From Bacteroidaceae bacterium (GTDB lineage: Bacteria > Bacteroidota > Bacteroidia > Bacteroidales > Bacteroidaceae), in assembly GCA_028709135.1 (NCBI GenBank), contig JAQVXN010000036.1, positions 1-11,332 of the forward strand: a stretch of DNA of 11,332 nt, read 5' to 3'. Shown in pieces: positions 5,501 to 11,332 of the stretch. Under the pieces are notes generated by a model. It saw only the letters and a program-made list of their open reading frames with translations. It had not been told where the DNA came from and searched no databases. The position numbers were made by a program, and so were the translations under genes. Positions within the stretch are counted from its first letter, which is position 1; every line of letters begins with the position of its first letter.

Positions 5501-7762
5501 ATGACAAATGTTCCAACAGACAGAACGGACGAACTGCAAGAGCAGAACGCCGTAGAACAACCTGTTGAAACCCCTACTTCAGTAGAGGTACAGGCTGAAG
5601 AATCTCAAAAAAGCCCTCAGACAGAAAATTCTGAGGTTGGTGTTAAAACCGAATCTGCAGAGGCCACAGAAGTTTCTGAAGAAAAAGAAACAGTATCTAA
5701 GGTAGAATTATCTGTTGAAGAAGCTGAAATGCCTATTTCAAAAGAAGAATCTGCTACAGAAGGTGAAATTTCTACGTTAAAAGACGAAGATGCTACTCCG
5801 GTTTCAAAAGTTGAAGAAGCTGTCGCAGAAACTGAAACAGCTGCTATTCCTGTTCCCGAGTCAGAAGAAAAAGAAACTGCTGAAGGAAAGGCTAGTGAGG
5901 AGACCGAAACGGAAGATGTAGAGCCGAATTTTGAGGAAGATACTTCTGACAAGGAAATTACGGTGCCTGATACCAAAGAAGGTATTATTGAACGGTTGAA
6001 TACCTTGGCTGAACATCCGGAGCAGAGTGAAAAACAAGAACTTGACTTATTGAAAGTAAATTTCTATAAGATATTAAAAGAGGAAAAAACGCAAGCATTT
6101 AACCAATTTTGCGAGGCAGGTGGAAAAGTTGAAGAATTTATTCAACAACAGGATCCTTTGGAAGAAACTTTTAAGGAGAAGATGTCCATTATTAAAGAAC
6201 ATCGTGCAGAATTGCAAGAGGCTGCTGAACATCAGAAGGAAGTTAATCTGGAAAAGAAGAAAGCAATTATTGAGCAAATAAAGGATTTAGCTAAGACTCC
6301 CGAAGAAGCAAATAAAAATTATGAAAGATTTCGGAAGTTGCAGGAGGAATGGAAAGAAATAAAGCCCATTCCATCTCAATCTTCTAATGAAGTTTGGAAA
6401 AACTTTCAGTTCAGCGTTGAACAGTATTATGATTTGTTGAAGGAAAATAATGCTTTGCGTGACTATGATTTTAAGAAGAATTTGGAAAGTAAGAGCCTTC
6501 TTTGCGAAGCTGCTGAAAAACTTGTAGACGATCCAGACATTATTAATGCTTCCCATCAATTGCAACAATTGCATCAGGAATTCAGAGAGATAGGTCCTGT
6601 AGCTAAAGATTTGCGTGAAGATTTGTGGAACCGCTTCAAAACGGCATCAACCGCAATTAATAAGCGTCATGCTCAATATTTTGAGCAACTGAAAGAAAAA
6701 GAGGACGAGAATTTACAGCTTAAGACAGTTCTTTGTGAAGAAATTGAAAGTATAGAAACCTCAAATCTTCAATCTTTCTCAGAGTGGGACGCCATTACCA
6801 AAAAAATTATTGAGATTCAACAGCGATGGAAAGAAATTGGTCGTGCTCCGAAGAAATTGAACACAACTATTTTTGAACGTTTCAGAGCTGCTTGTGATAA
6901 TTTTTTCAATCAGAAAGCCGAACACTTCAAAGAACAAAAGAAGGAGTATGCTGAAAATGCAGGCAAAAAAATTGCTTTATGCGAACAAGCAGAAGCATTA
7001 AAAGAAAGTACAGAGTGGAATGCAACAACAAATAAATTGGTGCAACTTCAAAAGGATTGGAAAGAAATTGGTTTAGTTTCGCGAAAAGTTTCTAATACTC
7101 TTTGGGAGCGTTTTAATTCTGCATGTAATTATTTCTTTGAACAAAAGAAAAAGACACTGGGAGATCAGCGCAAAGAGGAAACAGCCAATTTGACTAAAAA
7201 AATGACTATTATTGACAAATTGGAAGCCATAGCTGTAGAAGGAGGTCAAGAGGCGGCTGAAAAAGTGCGTACTCTGATGGACGAATGGAGTGAAACCGGG
7301 CATGTTCCTTTTAAAGACAAGGATAAAGTTTATGCAAAATATCACGATGTGATTGATCGTCTTTTTAAAGAACTTAATTTGAATTCTATTCGCAGAGGTG
7401 GTGGTCGTCCTCGCCGAAATAACGAGCGTAACAATCAAAACGAGTCAAACAATCATTCGCATGCAAATAGTTTGTATAGAATTTACGAAACGAAGAAGGC
7501 AGAGCTCGCAACCTATGAAAATAACATTTCTTTTATAACATCACATTCCAAGACTGGCAATACGTTGATTGATGCGATGAACAAGAAAATAGATGCTTTG
7601 AAAACTGAATTAGAATCACTTGTTGATCGTATTAAAGCTCAAGAGCATGTAGGAGAAGAAAGTGAAATAAAATCTGACGGTCCATCTGTAACCGATGTTC
7701 ACTCAAAAGAGTCTGAACCTGAAAAAAGTGAAAGTGTTCCTCCTAAAGAAGAAAAAGAGTAG
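5501..7762 (+). CDS. DUF349-repeat protein with acidic N-terminus
   Basis: A 753-residue, probably cytoplasmic protein of unknown function; no signal peptide or membrane segment is seen. Residues 1-160 are low-complexity, rich in Glu, Thr, Ser and Val, and probably disordered. The middle is helical and built of five DUF349 repeats, each marked by a W-K-E-I-G-type core: WKEI at 284-287, FREIG at 361-365, WKEIG at 443-447, WKEIG at 520-524 and WSETG at 596-600, spaced 77, 82, 77 and 76 residues. Each core is followed by a Pro/Lys turn and a WxRF-type helix. Next come a basic Gly/Arg/Asn-rich linker (RRGGGRPRRNNERNNQNESN, 631-650), a likely coiled coil (655-713) and an acidic tail. DUF349 proteins are common in Bacteroidota and Actinobacteria; the RGG-like linker hints at nucleic-acid contact, but that is only inference. 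It has its own promoter (5404-5434) and a terminator at 7782. Confidence 0.88.
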   Translation: MTNVPTDRTDELQEQNAVEQPVETPTSVEVQAEESQKSPQTENSEVGVKTESAEATEVSEEKETVSKVELSVEEAEMPISKEESATEGEISTLKDEDATPVSKVEEAVAETETAAIPVPESEEKETAEGKASEETETEDVEPNFEEDTSDKEITVPDTKEGIIERLNTLAEHPEQSEKQELDLLKVNFYKILKEEKTQAFNQFCEAGGKVEEFIQQQDPLEETFKEKMSIIKEHRAELQEAAEHQKEVNLEKKKAIIEQIKDLAKTPEEANKNYERFRKLQEEWKEIKPIPSQSSNEVWKNFQFSVEQYYDLLKENNALRDYDFKKNLESKSLLCEAAEKLVDDPDIINASHQLQQLHQEFREIGPVAKDLREDLWNRFKTASTAINKRHAQYFEQLKEKEDENLQLKTVLCEEIESIETSNLQSFSEWDAITKKIIEIQQRWKEIGRAPKKLNTTIFERFRAACDNFFNQKAEHFKEQKKEYAENAGKKIALCEQAEALKESTEWNATTNKLVQLQKDWKEIGLVSRKVSNTLWERFNSACNYFFEQKKKTLGDQRKEETANLTKKMTIIDKLEAIAVEGGQEAAEKVRTLMDEWSETGHVPFKDKDKVYAKYHDVIDRLFKELNLNSIRRGGGRPRRNNERNNQNESNNHSHANSLYRIYETKKAELATYENNISFITSHSKTGNTLIDAMNKKIDALKTELESLVDRIKAQEHVGEESEIKSDGPSVTDVHSKESEPEKSESVPPKEEKE

Positions 7763-7781
7763 TATTTTTTTTGATTAATAT

Positions 7782-7824
7782 AAGAATTCCCATTCTACTT
7801 TAGCAGAATGGGAATTCTTTATTT
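7782..7824 (+). terminator. 15-bp hairpin terminator between converging genes
   Basis: AAGAATTCCCATTCT (7782-7796) and AGAATGGGAATTCTT (7805-7819) pair perfectly over 15 bases with an 8-base loop, followed on the plus strand by TATTTTT. It lies 20 bases after the DUF349 stop and 25 bases before the recQ stop. On the minus strand no T-run follows directly, so it serves mainly the DUF349 gene, though the strong stem may also slow transcription coming from recQ. Confidence 0.85.
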
Positions 7825-7848
7825 TTAAAGAGATGTGAACATGAATGG

Positions 7849-9750
7849 TTATTTTAAAGTAATAGTTCCATCTGTAATTTTCACTTCTTCGTCCTGAACG
7901 AGCCATTGTACCGCTTCGCTGATAACGCTTGACGGAAAAGGTAACTGATGATGAAGGTCACTGAGTAGGTGCGGGCGCAAGTCTGAAAGAATTTGCGCAA
8001 TGCTTTCTGCTGCGTGTTCTATATTTTTTTGATTTTTTTGTGGGTGATGCCGTTGCTCACAGACGTCACATTTGCCGCAATCTTCAGTTGCGTGCTCTCC
8101 AAAATAATCTAAAAGCATTCTACTTCGGCAATTGTTTTCGCTTTCTGCATATTTCAACATTGCGTTTATTCTTTCCTCATATTCTTTTTCCCGTTTTTCA
8201 TAGATTTCATCCGTAAGGTTAATTTCATCTGTGTCTACTCGGCGTGTTGTAAAAGTAATGTGTGGAATTATTTTGCGTGGAATATAGTGTAGAATGCGTT
8301 GTTGATTAAAACTTTTCAACATCATGTAGACGGATTCTATATCAAGGCCCGTTGCTTCTGCCAGAGTTCTTTCTTCAATAACAACATATTGACTGAAAAT
8401 GCCGCCATATTGACGTAAAATGGACTGAATCAGCTTCTCGTTTTGTGGAGTGAGGTGATAAAGTTTATATAGTTCTTCTTTTTGTAAAAGAAACATGATG
8501 CGAGAATTGTTCTCATCCTCAGCGCGAAAATTTAAATAATTAGCACGTGTAAGAATTTTGAGAGCACTTTCAAGCGGTACAGGGAAGTATTTGAATTTAG
8601 TGCAGAAATCGGATTCATTAAATTCGTAAGTAATATTGAATCCATCACCAACAGCCATTTGATAATAGGAGGAAATATCTTCGTAAACTTTTTTGATATA
8701 TTCTTTCGAGGGAAATGTTTCCTGTATGCGTTTTAGTAGTTTTGTGCGGTCACTACGATTATAAAGTAGAATGGCAAAGGCATCTTTTCCATCACGTCCG
8801 GCTCTGCCTGCTTCTTGAAAATATGCTTCAGGAGAGTCTGGCACGTCAAGATGAACCACAAGACGAACATTGGCTTTGTCGATTCCCATTCCAAAAGCAT
8901 TGGTGGCAACTATAACGCGAACTTCGCCTTTTTGCCAAAGACTTTGTCGTAAATCCTTGTCTGTATTATCCAAGCCTGCATGATAATGGAGAGCTGGAAT
9001 TCCATTTTCAGTCAGCCAACTTGCTGTTTCGCGCGTTTTGTCACGATTCCTGATGTAAATAATAGCACTACCGTCAATGCGGTGAAAAATATTAAGTAAT
9101 TCTTGTGGTTTGTCTTCTGTATGTTGAACGATATAGGCTAAATTTTTACGTTCAAAACTCATTCTGAAAACGTTAGGCCTAACAAATTGTAATTTGTTCT
9201 GAATGTCTGTAACTACTCTTGGGGTAGCTGTTGCCGTAAGGGCCAAAACAGGTTTATTAGGCAGCAGTTGTCTGATGACAGAAATTTCAAGATAAGAAGG
9301 ACGAAAATCATAGCCCCATTGCGAAATGCAGTGCGCTTCATCCACTGTAATGAAACTTATATTCATGTGGCGAAGCTTAATTTGGAATAAATCTGATTTT
9401 AAACGTTCGGGAGAAACGTATAAAAATTTGAAATCCCCAAAAATACAATTTTCCAGCGTGACAAGAATTTGTTCATGGGTCATACCGGAATAAATAGCAG
9501 CAGCCTTAATGCCCATTGAGTGCAGACGATTTACCTGATCTTTCATCAAAGCAATCAAAGGCGTAATTACCAAACATAAACCTGATTGAGCAAGAGCAGG
9601 AACTTGAAAAGTAATGGATTTTCCTCCTCCTGTGGGCATTAAACCTAGCGTATCACGTCCACTTCCAATGCTTTCAATGATTTTTTGCTGAATACCTCGG
9701 AAGCTGTTGTAACCCCAATATTTGCGAAGTATATGGAGGTAATCGGTCAT
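7849..9750 (-). CDS. recQ: ATP-dependent DNA helicase RecQ
   Basis: A 633-residue superfamily 2, 3'-to-5' DNA helicase that unwinds DNA ends and recombination intermediates. The helicase core shows motif 0 (FRGIQQKII, 17-25), Walker A PTGGGKS (39-45, K44), DEAH followed by CISQWGYDFRPSY (137-153), LTATATP (171-177), GMGIDK (287-292) and motif VI QEAGRAGRDG (312-321). A four-Cys zinc site lies at C541, C558, C561 and C564, in CRSRMLLDYFGE...DCGKCDVC. The gap between motif VI and the first Cys is about 220 residues, against roughly 55 as I recall for E. coli RecQ; the extra segment (about 345-535) includes winged-helix-like stretches. After the zinc site only some 70 residues remain, too few for the usual winged helix plus HRDC. 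The ATG at 9750 is three bases past the recJ stop, so the two are co-transcribed. The symbol is used at family level, since Bacteroidota often carry more than one RecQ. Confidence 0.93.
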   Translation of the reverse strand: MTDYLHILRKYWGYNSFRGIQQKIIESIGSGRDTLGLMPTGGGKSITFQVPALAQSGLCLVITPLIALMKDQVNRLHSMGIKAAAIYSGMTHEQILVTLENCIFGDFKFLYVSPERLKSDLFQIKLRHMNISFITVDEAHCISQWGYDFRPSYLEISVIRQLLPNKPVLALTATATPRVVTDIQNKLQFVRPNVFRMSFERKNLAYIVQHTEDKPQELLNIFHRIDGSAIIYIRNRDKTRETASWLTENGIPALHYHAGLDNTDKDLRQSLWQKGEVRVIVATNAFGMGIDKANVRLVVHLDVPDSPEAYFQEAGRAGRDGKDAFAILLYNRSDRTKLLKRIQETFPSKEYIKKVYEDISSYYQMAVGDGFNITYEFNESDFCTKFKYFPVPLESALKILTRANYLNFRAEDENNSRIMFLLQKEELYKLYHLTPQNEKLIQSILRQYGGIFSQYVVIEERTLAEATGLDIESVYMMLKSFNQQRILHYIPRKIIPHITFTTRRVDTDEINLTDEIYEKREKEYEERINAMLKYAESENNCRSRMLLDYFGEHATEDCGKCDVCEQRHHPQKNQKNIEHAAESIAQILSDLRPHLLSDLHHQLPFPSSVISEAVQWLVQDEEVKITDGTITLK

Positions 9751-9753
9751 GTC

Positions 9754-11332
9754 TTAATTTTCTTCAGGATTCGCTGGCTTAATGTCTTCAATTTGTAGTT
9801 GTACGTCTTCGTGTTTATAAAGGTTCTCCTCTATATAATAGCAGATGTCAAAGGCACTTTTTGTCTTGATGTAACGAGCATGGGAACTTTGTCCAAAGGC
9901 AATACCACTCATGATATTGTTTGACTTGTTATCTACTAGTTCCAGTTTGATGTGTTCCTGTCCCCGTCCAACGACTTTACTGGTGCCATAGTCATAAACA
10001 TTGTGTGTACAAAATAGAGGCTTTGGATTACCTGGACCAAATGGTGCAAAATGTTTCAACTCGTGATGAAACTTGCGTGAGATATCTCTGAAATCTATTT
10101 CGGCCTCAATATCCAATGTTGCTACAGTTTGTTCTTCTGAAATATTTTCTTCTACATATTTTTCAAATCTGTGAGTGAATTTGGAAATGTTCTCCGGTTT
10201 CAGAGAAAGGCCTGCTGCATAAGTATGACCTCCAAAGTTTTCAAGTATGTCTTTACAACTCTCTATAGCTGCATAGATATCAAAACCAGCGACAGAACGA
10301 GCCGAACCAGTTACCATGTCGTTATTAATGGCCATGACTACTGTTGGACGGTAATATAGTTCTGTAAGGCGTGATGCGACAATTCCGATAATTCCTTTAT
10401 GCCAAGATTCATTGTATACAACAATAGAGCGCCTGTCGTCTAAGTTTTTCATGCTGTCCACAATGGCGTTGGCTTCTTCTGTCATTTGTTTGTCGATATC
10501 TTTACGCGCTTCGTTATAAGTGTTGATCGTATTTGCTTTTTCTATTGCAGTGTCAAGTTCCTTTTCTATTAGTAAATCAATGGTTTCGCGCCCGTCTCTA
10601 ATTCTGCCGGAAGCATTAATTCGAGGACCAATACGAAAAATGATATCATTCATCGTGATTTCTTTATCTTCAAGTCCACATACGTGGATGATAGCTTGCA
10701 TTCCAATACTTGGATTAGAATTTAAGCGTCGCAATCCATGGTATGCCAGAATTCTGTTTTCACCCATAATAGGCACGATGTCTGCAGCAATACTCACAGC
10801 GCATAATTCCAATAAAGGAGTGAGCTTATTAAACTCAATACCATTGTTTTGTGCAAATGCCTGCATGAGCTTAAATCCGATGCCGCATCCAGATAGATCG
10901 AAATAGGGATAAGTTTCATCCTTCCTTTTAGGATCTAGAATGGCATAAGCAGGAGGCAGAATGGCATCTGGTACGTGGTGATCGCAAATGATGAAATCTA
11001 TATTCTTTTCTTTAGCGTATGCAATTTCTTTAATAGCTTTAATACCACAGTCTAAAATAATAATTATTTTTACACCTAAAGCCGCTGCGCGATCAATGTT
11101 CTTCATGGATACTCCATAACCATCTTCATAACGGTCTGGAATGAAGTAATCTACATTCGAATAATAATTATGCAGGAATCTGTATACCAGCGTGACAGCC
11201 GTACACCCATCTACGTCGTAATCTCCGAAAACCAGTATTTTCTGTTTCATCCCTATCGCTTCGTTTAAACGTTCTACAGCCTTATCCATATCTTTCATTA
11301 GGAATGGATCATACAGGTCAGTCAAACGGGGA
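9754..11332 (-). CDS. recJ: single-strand-DNA-specific exonuclease RecJ (5' end outside window)
   Basis: A 5'-to-3' single-strand DNA exonuclease of the DHH phosphoesterase family, acting with RecQ and RecFOR in gap repair and end resection. Numbering from a TTG at 11325, the motifs are DYDVDG (35-40), LDCGIKA (91-97), CDHHVP (114-119), RINASGR (235-241), the DHHA1 region WHKGIIGIVASRL (308-320) and GGHTYAAG (365-372), then a C-terminal OB-like domain with PFGPGNPKPLF (428-438). The catalytic Asp/His set is complete. The TTG at 11325 is an internal Leu: the frame stays open to the edge (PRLTDLYDPFLMKD), and RecJ proteins usually carry some 40-60 more N-terminal residues before this point. The gene is therefore cut by the window, not short. 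The stop at 9754 is three bases before recQ, so the pair forms a tight operon. Confidence 0.95.
   Translation of the reverse strand, partial: PRLTDLYDPFLMKDMDKAVERLNEAIGMKQKILVFGDYDVDGCTAVTLVYRFLHNYYSNVDYFIPDRYEDGYGVSMKNIDRAAALGVKIIIILDCGIKAIKEIAYAKEKNIDFIICDHHVPDAILPPAYAILDPKRKDETYPYFDLSGCGIGFKLMQAFAQNNGIEFNKLTPLLELCAVSIAADIVPIMGENRILAYHGLRRLNSNPSIGMQAIIHVCGLEDKEITMNDIIFRIGPRINASGRIRDGRETIDLLIEKELDTAIEKANTINTYNEARKDIDKQMTEEANAIVDSMKNLDDRRSIVVYNESWHKGIIGIVASRLTELYYRPTVVMAINNDMVTGSARSVAGFDIYAAIESCKDILENFGGHTYAAGLSLKPENISKFTHRFEKYVEENISEEQTVATLDIEAEIDFRDISRKFHHELKHFAPFGPGNPKPLFCTHNVYDYGTSKVVGRGQEHIKLELVDNKSNNIMSGIAFGQSSHARYIKTKSAFDICYYIEENLYKHEDVQLQIEDIKPANPEEN

Noticed and set aside
5617..5976. 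Serine-rich open frame on the minus strand, 119 codons
   Set aside because: It is the antisense shadow of the Glu/Thr/Ser-rich head of the DUF349 gene, where GAA/TCT-type codons keep the opposite frame open.
10520..10906. 128-codon plus-strand open frame
   Set aside because: It is antisense to the DHH-domain region of recJ, which has complete motifs in its own frame.
11323..11325. TTG as the start codon of recJ
   Set aside because: The frame continues upstream to the window edge and the flanking residues match the interior of RecJ, so this is an internal leucine and the gene is cut by the window.

Overview
The window (11,332 bases, AT-rich) reads as a stretch of Bacteroidota chromosome, most likely from the Prevotellaceae or a close relative. 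The evidence is the protein types (a Bacteroidota-style five-repeat DUF349 protein, a RecJ/RecQ pair, a PepD-type dipeptidase), weak or absent Shine-Dalgarno sequences, and several promoter boxes of the Bacteroidota type (TAnnTTTG, in one case with TTTG 19 bases upstream). The genus is inferred from general resemblance and was not tested by any search.

Layout, left to right. Bases 1-550 hold no intact gene. They contain four contiguous 21-base palindromic repeats (30-113), a perfect dyad (138-155), what may be a decayed N-terminal piece of an ISAon1/ISL3-type transposase on the minus strand (about 239-464), and the terminator of the next gene (485-522). Two genes follow on the minus strand: an aminoacyl-histidine dipeptidase (551-2008) and, 12 bases upstream of it, a YbhN/LPG-synthase-type membrane protein (2021 to about 3091). 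A compact divergent promoter region (3113-3169) separates these from rsmA/ksgA (3198-4019) on the plus strand. Next on the plus strand come a CorA-family divalent cation channel (4308-5234), behind a 136-base leader with a palindrome at its promoter, and a 753-residue DUF349 protein (5501-7762) with its own clear promoter. A 15-bp hairpin (7782-7819) lies between the DUF349 gene and the converging minus-strand pair: recQ (7849-9750), preceded by recJ (9754 to beyond the right edge).

How the genes fit together. RecJ (5'-3' single-strand exonuclease) and RecQ (3'-5' helicase) are only three bases apart and are surely co-transcribed; they form the known RecFOR-type end-processing pair. RsmA (16S rRNA dimethylation) next to a magnesium channel fits a ribosome/Mg2+ housekeeping cluster, but they have separate promoters. 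The dipeptidase and the membrane protein look like a two-gene operon with no evident shared function.

Most of the window is ordinary housekeeping sequence. I do not see a clear new multi-gene system. The parts most worth a second look are non-coding: the 21-base repeat array, whose arms covary, a single related palindrome at the corA promoter, and the corA leader with two short open frames. RecQ also has an unusual domain spacing.
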